DNA from: Rhodocollybia butyracea
Taxonomy: Eukaryota > Basidiomycota > Agaricomycetes > Agaricales > Omphalotaceae
Assembly: GCA_015501585.1 (NCBI GenBank)
Contig: JADNRY010000222.1
Location: 1-64,000, forward strand
DNA length: 64,000 nucleotides
Direction: 5' to 3'
Shown: piece by piece, positions 23,851-33,932 of the stretch
How positions within the stretch are numbered: the first letter of the stretch is position 1
How the letters are laid out: each line of letters begins with the position of its first letter
The notes under the pieces: generated by a model
What the model was told of the DNA's origin: nothing
Databases searched by the model: none
Seen by the model: only the letters and a program-made list of their open reading frames with translations
Position numbers and translations under genes: made by a program

Positions 23851-25538
23851 TCAGGTAAGTCCCATGCTTCCCTGACCACCCAGACCAGGGCACTGTGACT
23901 TAGCTTAATCTTGTCATAATCTACAGATATGTAAAAAAATCCCAATATGTTTCTAAAAATTTCAAGTCATTATTCTATGATATTTCATTCTTATTTATAT
24001 TCTCTATCTCACCATCCTCCACTCTCACCCTACACCTCTTAGACTATATCTCCCCCTCCTAAACCATACCCTCCTCCTCCCAGACTATACCCTCCTCCTC
24101 CTAGACCATACCCTCCCTCACCTAGACCATGCCCTCCCTCACCTAGACCATGCCCTCCCTCACCTAGACCATGCCCTGCCCCACCTAGGCCATATCCTAT
24201 CTCACCCCAGGCCATGACCTACCAATCCCAGGAAAAGACCAACCTGACCTAGGTCATGACCTAATTCCCAGGTCATGACCTAAATCCCAAGGTCATGACC
24301 TAGCTGCCCGGGTTTTGCCTAGGTTTTTTGAGTCTTTTTAGTAAGGTCAATGTAACAAAAGTGTAGACTAATAAGACCAAATATGTGGTTGCCTGAAGTG
24401 ATCAAGGCGGCGTACCGGATTACTCCCACCCGGCCGGACCAGCAACATGCCCTGTGTTTGTGGTGGGAAGGGAAAGTCAGGCTCGATTTTGCTGTTTGCT
24501 TTGGAATAGCCTCAAGCGCTGGCGTGTTTGGGTCATTAGCAGACATGCTCATGGCCATCTACAAGAAATGGGGTATCCGTGGTTTATTAAAGTGGGTCGA
24601 CAACTTCTTTGCAGTCCGCTTTCCTGGTCAGTCTTGGACCGAGGACGAGTTCATTGCCTTGACCGCTGCCTTTGGGGTGCCTTGGAGTGTAGAGAAGACA
24701 CGGAAATTCTCCACTTACCAGCAGTACATTGGCTTTATCTGGGACTTGGCTCGTCGGGCTGTCTCCTTGCCGGAAAAGAAGCTACGAGGGGTCAAGCAGC
24801 TGGTGCGGGACTGGCAGGTTCCAGAGGGATTGTTCTCTGCTCGCTCGGCGCTGTCGCTCCAAGGGAAATTGATTCATGTTTTCTGTATTTACCCGCTAAT
24901 CACGCCTTTCATTTGCTCGGCTGGTGGGCAATTTTTTGTTGGGTCTACGCTGTGCCGTTTTTCTGACCAGTTTTAGGTTGATTTGCTCAGGATTTCCTGT
25001 CACACCGAGCCCACTTGAAAGTGCCGCACGGGCTTTTGCAGGATCTCTCTTGGATCCAATGGCTGCTTGATACACTCCCCAACGAGATGCCGTTGGCACC
25101 TCCCATGCCTATTGATCTTGGCTGCTGGGGGGACGCGAGTTCCTCATATGGGGTAGCAATCGTGGTAGGGGAGTATTGGGCGGCTTGGCATTGGGCTGCT
25201 GGTTTCAGGGTTGGGCCAGGGCTGCGATTCGACATTGGTTGGGCGGAGGCTGTGGCAGTGGAGTTGGTTCTCTGTGCAGTTGTCTCTCTGAGCTTGCTTC
25301 AGTCCTACCCCAAATGGTCAACATTCCGATTGCGCTCCAACAACACTGGTGTAGTGGGCAGCTTGCGGAGGGGCCGCTCAAGGAGCAAAGAAGGGAATCG
25401 CGTTTTAAAACACGTTTATTCCCTTCTTGTGCAAAACAAGCTGTTGGTCGCTCCAGAATACATGCCTTCAGCCGAAAATATATCTGACCCTCTTTCCTGT
25501 GGGGATGTCGAAGGTTTTCTACGGAGATTCCCTTCCGT

Positions 25539-26807
25539 GTGCTTGCACCTTCCCCTCAGCCTCCCAGCTCATTTGCAGGACAGACTGGTGCCAGTATCAT
25601 AGTGCTGCCAGCAGCGCGTGCGACCCATATTATGCCAGCACCCGATGTTTCTGCTGTACGGGTTATTGAGACCATTGGTTGTCTGGATCCACGTCCATCC
25701 CCGCTTTGCCCAAGCTGTTCTGCAGTCGACCGGATGTTCAAGTGGCGTGGGGTTCACATCCCTCCTTCCCCTGTTCTCGACAATCCCCTCCTCCGCTACC
25801 TGCTGGACATTGCAACAAAGGAGTCATTGAGTGATACAACAAGCGTCAGTTCGGCCCTTCGGAAACTTCATATCTTCTATGATATCTTCTTGGTCCCAGA
25901 GTCAGAGTGGCTGCCCGCATCCCCGGCACTCCTGCACTCATTTGCCTTATGGGCAGCAGTGGATCCGGACCCACTCGACCCTGGCTTCCCATCCCTTGTA
26001 CCATGGGAGACTGTGGCCGCAGAAACAGTGGGTAAATACTTGTTGGGCATAAGGGCCTGGCATATAGCACAGGGTTGGCCTCCCCCGTTATCTGATGCAG
26101 ATGCCGAGAGAATTCAATTTTTCCTGAGAGGTCTGGCGAAAATGCAGAAATCCCGGCGCTCAAGACCTCCAAGGCCTCCAATCACTATTACTATGATGCA
26201 GGCCCTCCGGCTATCACTTGATCTGTCGAACTCTTTTGACACTTGTGTCTGGGCGGCTTGCTGTTGTGCATTCTGGGGTCTCATGCGTTTCGGTGAGGTC
26301 ACTGTTCGCTCGCGCGCCGCATTCTCCCCTTCTGATCATTTAACACGTTCAAATGCACATGCCTTGACAGACTCTTATGGGAAGGCATATCTTAGGCTGG
26401 ACCTGCCCCGCGCCAAAACGGCTGATCCGGGTAAAGGCCAGTCAGTTTATTTGTCTACAGGTGGGGACACTTGCCCCAAAGGAGCTCTGGACAACCTTTT
26501 GGCGGTTTGTCCTGCTGGGGCTAACAGCCCTCTGTTCTCCTGGCGGGACAGGTTTGGGGTGGTTCGACCTTTGACTAGTAGGGATGCGGCACTGGCCAGA
26601 GTTAACGGTATTCTTGGTTCCCTTGGTTGGGGAAATTCATTTGGCCACTCCTTTTGCATTGGAGGTGCGGCATACCTACTGGGTCAGGGTGTGAGTCCAG
26701 AAATTGTCCGTATTGCCAGTCGTTGGAGGTCTCTGGCCTATGAGCTTTATATTCGTGCCTTCGAGGATGTTGTTATATCATCCCACTTGGCGGGTGTTGG
26801 CCGTTGA
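25539..26807 (+). pseudogene. DIRS B tyrosine recombinase, 422 residues, catalytic Arg changed
   Basis: A long open reading with an N-terminal SAM-like domain (SALRKLHIFYDIF, GKYLLGIRAWHIAQGW) and a C-terminal catalytic domain: MMQALRLSLDLSNSFD, FWGLMRFGEVTV (first catalytic Arg in LMRFGE), RLDLPRAKT, GHSFCIGGAAYLLGQGV, IASRWRSLAYELYIR (nucleophile Tyr in LYIR). The conserved HSFRIGG has Cys at 26655-26657. The frame is otherwise intact. It overlaps the end of the RNase H reading in another frame. It would be the integration enzyme of element B. Loss of the second Arg normally abolishes strand cleavage. Confidence 0.85.
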
Positions 26808-27135
26808 CAGCCCCTTGTGCTTGGTTGGGCTTTGCGTCGCGTTTGCTAGCAGGTTGGTCACAAGTGGCTCCTGGTTGGGTGTGCTACCAAACCACTCCGC
26901 GGTCCGCATTAGCGCCTAAGCCCAACTTCCAAGCTCCTACATCTCTCACACTGCTGCAAGACGACACTGGATGCTACAGGAATAGCTGTAGTGTGCTATA
27001 ATTGGGATGTCGGAATAATCCAAAACTAAATAGAAGCACTGCCAGTCTGAAGCGTGCTCGTGCTTTTCTTCCTTTCTTCTTCCATCTACTTTCGAATACA
27101 GTCAACGCTTTGAGGTTATCGCTTCTCCCCCAATA
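26808..27135. other. Stretch between DIRS B and the NACHT remnant
   Basis: No gene. It probably includes the right end of DIRS B, but no inverted terminal repeat could be matched to the left side. Confidence 0.4.
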
Positions 27136-27151
27136 ATGGATTACAAGGTGT

Positions 27152-27235
27152 GTCCTCTGGACCACACTACTTATGCCATATCCTTAGCCAATCTCAAAAA
27201 TTCTCCGACGATCCAGGGAACAGATTATTTTTGCA
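27152..27235 (+). repeat. Direct repeat flanking the NACHT domain, copy 1
   Basis: About 84 bp with GACCACACTA, ATGCCATATCC and ATCCAGGGAACAGAT shared with 28025-28108 in the same orientation. The two copies bracket the NTPase region. Confidence 0.75.
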
Positions 27236-28024
27236 ACCGACACTTGCGTTCAGATGGATACTGTTTGCCTCAACCTGCAACCGCTATCAATGATTGCACA
27301 CTTATGAACCATACTCGCCAAAGTGAAACAGGTATGCTGAATTATAAGGCTTTCCTATCAGGATTGGACACCAAATACAGGAATTGATAAGCTACGTAAT
27401 GTGGCAGCTTTAGAAGCCCTTTACAACTCGACGGATAGCTTCTCCCAACCAAGATGTCTTCCTGGAACATGTACGGAAATCCTCACAAATTTACAGGAGT
27501 GGTCACTGCAAACAGACCCCGCTCGTAGGATTAAGTGGTTATCTGGACCAGCAGGTGCAGGGAAGTCCGCTATTATGCAAACATTCACTTGCCAACTGCA
27601 GAGAGCCGGCCAGCTCGGAGGTTCCTTCTTTTTCCGACGATCCCATCCTAGATCTAGCAATATTTGCAACCATTGCATATCAGCTTGCACTTAATGTTCC
27701 CTGGCTAGGAGGTCCAATTTCTCAGGTATTGGAACAAAATCCATCTGTTGTCATAAGGTCTGTCGAGACTCAACTGCAAAATCTGATTTCCGAGCCTTGT
27801 CGCATGCATCCCAATCAAACCCCTCTAACAATACTCATTGATGGTCTGGATGAATGTGAGGGTCAAGATGTCCATCTGGAAATATTGCGTGCAATCAGAA
27901 ACTCCTCCACGGAACGTTTCTTTCCTCTTAAATTCATCATTGCCAGCAGACCGAAGGTCCATATTCGCAGGATGTTTGAATCATCAGTCTATCATAGTGT
28001 TCTGTCAATAATGAATCTTAATGT

Positions 28025-28108
28025 TTGTCTTCTCCGGGACCACACTATGCCATATCCCTCAGCTAATCTCAGAACTTTTCAGACAATCCAGGGAACAGAT
28101 CATTATCC
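28025..28108 (+). repeat. Direct repeat flanking the NACHT domain, copy 2
   Basis: Same orientation as 27152-27235, diverged by scattered substitutions. It replaces the expected continuation of the NLR gene. Confidence 0.75.
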
Positions 28109-28190
28109 CAATCAATGCACGGCCCCTCACGACTCAGCAGAGAGCTTCTCCCACTATCAAAAAGCAACGGAAGAAGGAACTTACGGGTAA

Positions 28191-29196
28191 ATATACTGAT
28201 TCATCCTCTTACTTTTTTTCAATAACAGGATCAATCTACAGTGCATTTGCATTTGCTTCCAACTTTGATATTCACAATTCTCAGTTCAACTCGTTACTCT
28301 GCTCATAATATTATTCAAAATACGATAAATCAAAACTGGGGTAAGCTCAATGGAATCGATATCATGATTAGTAGATGTTTGTCCCTAACGCAGTTCTCCA
28401 GATCCTACTAGCACTCACACGAGAGTGATCCCCAGCGATACTCTCTCAGCACTGCTAACTTTGACCTTGAGCGGAACGACTTTTCAACTTGGACGCAGTT
28501 CAAAGGAGCTGGAGATCCTCAAGTCTAGTAGCCATGATCAAGCACGCATGATGAGCTTGCATGTACGAGTCCCTCATGACTTGGCTCGTCGTGAACCAGC
28601 TGCGCAAGCTTTCATCGTGTACCTTGTGCTTTTTCAGCACTCTCTCGTATTTCCAAGTCGGGCTGGCCACGTGGACCGTGCCCGTGCTTTCAACAGTTTT
28701 GTTTTGGCGACTGGACTTCTCATATTCGTACAGTATATGGAGTGACAGTTTTCTCTGAATTTAACATCTTATTGTAGCCTCTTACTAGTGGTGGAGGGGG
28801 GAAGTGGGAACGAGGGAGGATGCGGTTGTTCATTCCTATGTGGGCACTGGAGCTACTAAGTAGTAGACTGATAAGTTGCAAATAGAACATGGATTGTAAG
28901 GTATGTACGAAGGTACTATAAGCCTATACGGTGAGCTGCCCTGTAATAATTAATGCCCTCGAAGGGAGAATTCAGAACGTGTATTTGTTAGCTTTGATAG
29001 TCCGAGTCGGCAAGCAAGGGACTCGTTGTCTAATCATACGTTGACTCGAAGTTGGAGTATCAAGAGCCTACAGTAGGTTTTCGGGTTTGTGAATGGCGAA
29101 ACGGGTAACACCAGAACTAGTAAGAATACATAGTATCGATAAACTAGGAATAGATGCAGAGTCTTAATGCACAGAGTCCTGTGTATATTCGAAGAT
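28191..29196. other. Stretch without a recognised gene
   Basis: A 107-codon plus-strand reading (28425-28745) has no recognised motif. The rest is A/T-rich or repetitive with nothing supportable. Confidence 0.4.
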
Positions 29197-29795
29197 TCAA
29201 GCTCCTCCACGCTTGCCATCACTACCTTCCCAAAACGGTTCAATCTTAACAGCCTCCATCCAATCAGGTAGGTCTCCAGGCTCCGGCGACCCGGGGTTGC
29301 TTACACGGAGAATGCGTCTAGCCTGAGGTCTAACTTCAAGGCCAGTACCTTCTCGGGTGAACAAAACAGATTCGGGGGTGGGTTGAGACCCTGTGAAATC
29401 AACAGGATCCCAGGCTGAAATAAATGGGTCGTAAGTGGGAATAGCACGAAGTGTTGGGCTCTGAACTTGGGTCTGTTCTTCGGGTGGATTACCTGGATCT
29501 CGTTCTTTCGTATGACCCCGAGAGAGGATAAAGGAACTGTTTTCGTTTCTCGGTAATTATTATAAAAGACTGGCGGATTTCTTACTGTAACTCACATGAA
29601 AGACCATAGAGTCGCAAAAACTCCACACACTGTAACGAGTTTCGAATTGGACCTGTATCCTCCACCAACACTGACTATGCCCAGCACAAATAGTATGGTA
29701 TTTGACCACCATCCTGCGGGACGGACAGCAGAGATGGATTGTAGCATTTTGGCAAGGAGGGGGTGAACAGCAGAGAGGTTGAAGGATTGTGGCAT
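29197..29795 (-). CDS. Unrecognised membrane-protein gene, 3' part
   Basis: Minus-strand reading: a hydrophobic segment ILFVLGIVSVGGGYRSNS, then LVTVCGVFATLWSFM, then a donor-like GTGAGT directly after the ATG codon. After a short intron-like gap the tail reads SSRGHTKERDPGNPPEEQTQ, AIPTYDPFISAWDPVDF, RRILRVSNPGSPEPG and DLPDWMEAVKIEPFWEGSDG, with stop at 29197. The likely layout is one membrane segment and a soluble acidic tail. The 5' exons were not resolved. A paralogue at 619-1143 supports that it is a real gene rather than chance. Function unknown. Confidence 0.55.
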
Positions 29796-30539
29796 TGTGG
29801 CAAGTCTGGAATGAAGGGAGGCAGACAGGAGAAGTTAACGACGGGTTAGTACATACTACATAGTAGGCGGCCACAGGCCGATAGTTAACAGGAACCAATC
29901 GGCTAAGCCGACATAAAGCTGTCAAATTACTTGTTCGGTGCTACGTCCTGACCATCTCCCCTCAGTGCTGTGCTGAAAGCTGTAGGTTGATCTCTTCCTT
30001 GCTTGCCGTCATCAACTTTCCTTATAATGTCTATGTAGCGGGTTCAGCAACGGACATAAATTCTGGTAAGTTTACCGTTGCGTACAGCATCCGTGACTCA
30101 CTTACTTCAAAGATAACATGTAGTCGCTGTGCGAACAGAGAAGCGGATTTCGAGCGAACCGACCTTTGAGGGCTTGGATGCGAACTCTGGAGTGTGTAGG
30201 GGGTGACAGTTGGGTGAAACGAGACGTACATGTATATCTTGACTACATGCCTTGGTCGTTCATAGATGGGCACGCTTAGTGTATTTCTTGTCCAAACCTT
30301 ACATCGCCTATTCGCTGTTTAGATTTCCGAAAAATCGTTCGATGTTAGCATGATATCGGGTCAAGCTATGGCTATACCGTCACCGTGATCCCGTATACGA
30401 ATGAAAGTACAGGATGACGCACGGAAGGGAGATCATGAAGGAAAGGTATAAGTACGGGGAGTGAGAATAAAAAATTTTAAATGGTTCAAAAAACGAGTGG
30501 ATCAAGGACGATAATTAAAGAGAGAAAATCAGAGAACAC
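29796..30539. other. Stretch between gene remnants
   Basis: It probably holds the unresolved 5' exons of the minus-strand gene ending at 29197. Nothing else is supported. Confidence 0.35.
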
Positions 30540-31790
30540 TTACCTGCATTACCATTAGAGCATCAGTCATCTCGCCCTCCAAACATAACGCCCTTCGCCG
30601 CTGCATGTGCGGATTGCAAGGATGAGAGGAGTTGGCTGCGCGGAGGATTTCTGTGGAACAAATTAGTACAAAAGGGAGGCGGGTGTTAGTGGAGTGGATC
30701 GCGAGGGAAGTGTAAAGTGGGACATGAGGAGGGAAGGAGGGGAAAAGACGAAAGGGGCGCATTAGAGGGACGGAAGAATGATTGAAGAGGTCATACGAGG
30801 GGATTATAGTAGGCGTGGAAGGGGGAAATAGCGTACCTTCTGCGCTAGGAATGAACGTGTTTTGGATCATTTCGACTTGGCTGGGGTGGATTGCTTGCTG
30901 TGAGGGAAAAAAGATTAACGAGGGAAGAAAGGAAGGGAAGAAGGAAGCAGGAGAGGACGAAAAAGAAGGCGAAAGGGCTAACTCGCCTTTCCTGAAAATC
31001 CAAGTGCCATACCATTTTCACCCGCTTCCTTGAGATGTGCGTGACCTTTGCAGTGGGTGCAGACCTGTCAGATAGTGAGCGTTGAGGCGTGTTGAAAGGA
31101 GTAGGAATAGATGGAGCGGGATATGGGGATATGGGGATGAACAGAATAGGGGACGGATAGACAGATAGAAGACGTAGCGTGGGTTATACGACGTGAAGAA
31201 TAGGACAATTGTCCACGAACAGACAAACTTGAAGGAAGGTAATAACAAGAGGAAAAGGACACGAGACTAGGTAGTCCGAAAGAAAGAAGAAAGGTCTCGG
31301 GGTCTCGGCCGGGGGCCGAGGGTACTGCCGTCCACCGTATCAATAGACTCCAGCCCAAACGCTTTCGCAGCAATAGCGATCTGCGAACGCGTGTATAAGA
31401 GTTCTTTACGGGTATGCATGCGGAGTATCGACGTGTCGGCGCAGTTGTGTTGGAAGGTGTTTGTCAGAATCAAGGACAGCTGAGAGGGAAGCGTGGATGC
31501 CTACAGTCTTCCGCGGCGAACTGTAGTAGGAAACGAAAGTCAGTCATAACAACTGTAATGCGGTTTAGTTTCGCGTACCAGTAGCCCGGTAATCGTAACT
31601 CGTCCGTATTTATACTTCCAGTCCGCAATAATAGCTAGGTTCCTCGCGCTCTCGATACTGGGGATGATATCCATACACGTAACGCGTACGTATACCTGTA
31701 CCGGATGTTAAGTTAGTCCATAGAGCTCGGCCGACGGTTTCGAGATCCTCAATCGAGCGGATTTTTGGAAGGATAAGTTTATGGATTGAA
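30540..31790 (-). pseudogene. Truncated copy of the CitE/CLYBL-like lyase gene
   Basis: It parallels 34240-35440 exon by exon: partial exon 3, the 16-nt microexon (TTCGCCGCGGAAGACT), exon 5 (LLYTRSQIAIAAKAFGLESI), exon 6, exon 7 (QAIHPSQVEMIQNTFIPSAE) and exon 8. The N-terminal exons and the last exon are missing. At the exon 5 acceptor the intact copy has CACAG/ACTGC, but here a base is lost (CACAACTGC), destroying the AG. Exon 8 is scrambled (LRAANSSHPCNPHMQRRR). It is therefore a pseudogene from a segmental duplication, separated from its source by the PP2C gene. Confidence 0.9.
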
Positions 31791-32178
31791 GCAAGATTGG
31801 GCTTGTTGAAGGGTATTCGGTTGGTATTCGGAACTGTTGAGCGCTAATCCTGCTTCTGCTTCGGACCGGAGCGTTTCTTCTTCTCGTCAGTTTTCCTTTC
31901 CTTTTTTCTTTATTTCGTTAATTCTGGTATGGCTCGGCTACTACGTTTGAGTCTGGCCAGTCGAGTAGCTTCGACACGTTTTTTGATTTTCTCCCAATTC
32001 AGTATCTTGAACAAAAAAAATAGTAAATGAATATCTTTTGTGGGTCCTTTCAACATATCACCCATGGGTTACGCCTAGTGACAACTGGACTGGGGACTAG
32101 TGGGGAGTATTTTTCTTATGTTGACAGCGTGGTCAATACGCCCACATGTAATAATTTGTGACTCGAAGACGAACGCCC

Positions 32179-33505
32179 ATGTCCACCGAAAGCAACGTCG
32201 ATATTCGCACTATCTTTCTCGGGGCAGTATCGTCCGAAAGGACACTGCATGCACACATCGCGGACCACGTTGGACTAAGCTATACCAGTGGGTCACCGAC
32301 CCAGGACCGTCACACCATAGAAGAATGGATAATGCCAAACGGTTCTTGGACTTTCGCTGCTGTCTTAGATGGTAAGGCCATCTTCTGTCCATTTCCTTCT
32401 TTTGCTAACCCGCATACCAGGGCATGGTGGATCTGAAGCTGCTGAGTTTGTAGTCAATGAACTACCACAAAGACTCAAAGACTTGCTCGCCACAGAACTT
32501 AATCAGAGCCCGCAGTTCCATTTGGATGACACTGCGATCGCGAGACTTCTTACCAAGGCCATTACAGAAGTAGATTCTCGCATTGCGGACGACTTTAGAT
32601 TACTACTACCGGAGAATTTTGGCCAGATCGCAGCTGGTGATGTCGTCTCTGATCTTAAAGATCCTGCTTCCGTCGATGGAAGCCCTCGGATCGAAGTTCT
32701 GCGAGCATTGAGTGGTACAACAATTTCCATCGCCTTAATTGACCCTTCGAAAGCTATCCATGTCGCTAATGTTGGAGATTGTGACGTCTGTAGGCCGCCT
32801 TCCTTATCTTTTATTTGGTATTTGGCTTACCGTTATTCCTTTTTTTTTATTTAGTTCTCTGCACCAATACCCACGATGGCTGGCAATCTACTATGCTAGG
32901 ATCGAACCATAACTGCAAAAATCCTACTGAAGTCGCCCGTATCAGGGCAGAGCATCCTAACGAAGAGCACTGTGTGGTCACTAATGAGGCAGGTATCACA
33001 AGAGTCTTGCGTTGCCTTAATCTCTCTCGCGGTAAACCTCGTTCTTTGCAAATCTACTATGCCAGTCTGACGGTACATTAGCGTTAGGAGACATGCCCTT
33101 CAAGTTCTCCACCAATTACAACCAGATGTTGAACTTGATCCATCCAATCGATCCGCGAATTTCCAGCATAGTATCACCCCTCCGTACATTTCCAACGTCC
33201 CAGATATCAAACATGTTCATCCGTCGACGTCGCCTTCTGAAAGAAAATATCTCTTTCTAAGTTCAGATGGACTCGTTGATATGTTTAAACTCAGTACTGG
33301 CATCGATGGGGTGGCATTCGCCGACTCATGCGCTTCTATCGCGGCGTCCGCTCAAGAGAAGGGCCAAAACATGGCAGTAGAGGTCTTGTGGCAAGGCATT
33401 CGGTGGTGAAGTGGGGAAGATAATCTGTATGGACAAATGCTCTCCGGGGGTCTCAGAAAAGGGGGACGTCTGGATGATGTTACAGTCATAGTTTTACCGA
33501 TGTAA
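32179..33505 (+). CDS. PP2C-family protein phosphatase, probably frameshifted
   Basis: PP2C enzymes are Mn/Mg-dependent Ser/Thr phosphatases. Exon 1 (32179-32371, ATG chosen because upstream codons lack an ATG) ends FAAVLDG; exon 2 (32421-32789) continues HGGSEAAEFVVN, giving the metal-binding motif DGHGG across the junction, and has RALSGTTISIALI and VANVGDCDV. Exon 3 from 32855 gives CTNTHDGW, then EHCVVTNEAGITRVLRC and, after a short intron, ALGDMPFKF. The downstream part (TPPYISNVPDIKH, LFLSSDGLVDMF, RLDDVTVIVLPM, stop 33503-33505) is in another frame, and an extra shift lies near 33405. Either two indels or unrecognised splicing; possibly a pseudogene. Confidence 0.75.
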
Positions 33506-33932
33506 TGCTCTGGGGTGACCCACAGTACTTATACACTTGCTAAACACGCGAACAGGTTCTAATTGTCGTACGCGCGACACCATTGGGTAGTACGGTGAGG
33601 GCCCACGATTTCATTTTTCCTACATAAAGTGTCGGAGCAAAGTGTCGGAGCAAAGTACTGGTATCCGTACTTCGAATCCTGAGTTTCACAGGTTATGGAG
33701 CCTGCCGACCAATGGCACCACTGAAACTAAAACCCACTCAGAATAGCAACTCACATTTGGAGAAATACGAATGACCCAGTGCATCTCCGTCGATATATGT
33801 TGGCTCCAAACATCCTACCTCCGCGGGTATATTTAAGACACATCGTAAATCATTCGTACTTACATCGCTTGTTTTCTGGTTGGATTTACACATATACACA
33901 ACTTAAAAGTCCTGGATTGAGGCTTATCTCAC
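33506..33932. other. Convergent intergenic region
   Basis: Lies between the 3' ends of the PP2C gene (plus) and the lyase gene (minus). A small repeat GTGTCGGAGCAAA occurs twice at 33630-33655. No gene. Confidence 0.5.

Larger units (their letters stand above)
20647..24400. mobile_element. 3.75-kb palindromic foldback element
   Basis: The two halves are inverted copies of each other. Arms run about 1.74 kb from each end (identical 66-residue mirror readings at 21777-21977 and 23026-23226) with a diverged centre near 22390-22630. The ends read CAGTTCAGTCACCCACATAT and, on the other strand, CACTTCAGGCAACCACATAT. ATCAAGG(C) is duplicated at 20640 and 24401, giving a 7-8 bp target duplication. 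There is no transposase gene. It splits the reverse transcriptase of DIRS B between FDIKA and AYRIT. A partial second copy lies at 63768-64000. A hAT relationship is possible from the duplication length, but the class is unproven. Confidence 0.9.
20155..25602 (+). pseudogene. DIRS B reverse transcriptase-RNase H, interrupted and mutated
   Basis: The left part reads TPIDMVKLRAILESFDIMDD, GFDVG, then after a frameshift near 20308 SPFGLVPKPGSNSFRLVQD, WGTFADTSALILSLPDGCEA and FDIKA. After the foldback insertion it resumes AYRITPTRPDQQHALCLWWE, FGIASSAGVFGSLADML and KWVDNFFAVR. The expected VDD is VDN at 24602-24604. RNase H follows after a frame change near 24966: DLGCWGDASSSYGVAI, WAEAVAVEL, RLRSNNTGVVGSL (family has SDN; first Asn at 25339-25341), MPSAENISDPLS. 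Both catalytic changes fit CG to CA transitions. Confidence 0.85.
4609..26807 (+). mobile_element. DIRS-like retroelement B, split by three large insertions
   Basis: The gag, reverse transcriptase/RNase H and tyrosine recombinase parts of one DIRS-like element occur in order on the plus strand. They are interrupted by foldback X with DIRS A inside (5196-12755), a copia element (13417-19836) and a palindromic foldback (20647-24400). Removing each insertion at its target duplication rejoins the reading: FDTG to IPEK across the gag intron, and FDIKA to AYRIT in the reverse transcriptase. DIRS elements integrate through a tyrosine recombinase rather than a DDE integrase and normally lack target duplications; the outer ends of B were not resolved. 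Confidence 0.85.
27136..28190 (+). pseudogene. NACHT NTPase (NLR-like) remnant
   Basis: A first exon (MDYKVCPLDHTTYAISL) is followed by a short intron ending at 27361. Then comes WTPNTGIDKL, CLPGTCTEIL, Walker A GPAGAGKSAIMQTF and GGSFFFRR. After a frameshift near 27650 it reads FATIAYQLAL, Walker B LTILIDGLDECEG and FIIASRPKVHIRRMF. This is the STAND/NACHT NTPase of fungal NLR-like proteins (nwd2 type), which act in self/non-self recognition. The repeat domain is absent: after MNLN the sequence instead carries a copy of the first exon (28025-28108). The intron does not keep frame cleanly. A dead, truncated gene. Confidence 0.8.

Noticed and set aside
32100..32375. Alternative plus-strand reading overlapping PP2C exon 1
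   Set aside because: The frame from ATG 32179 gives the PP2C DGHGG motif after splicing; the other frame has no motif.
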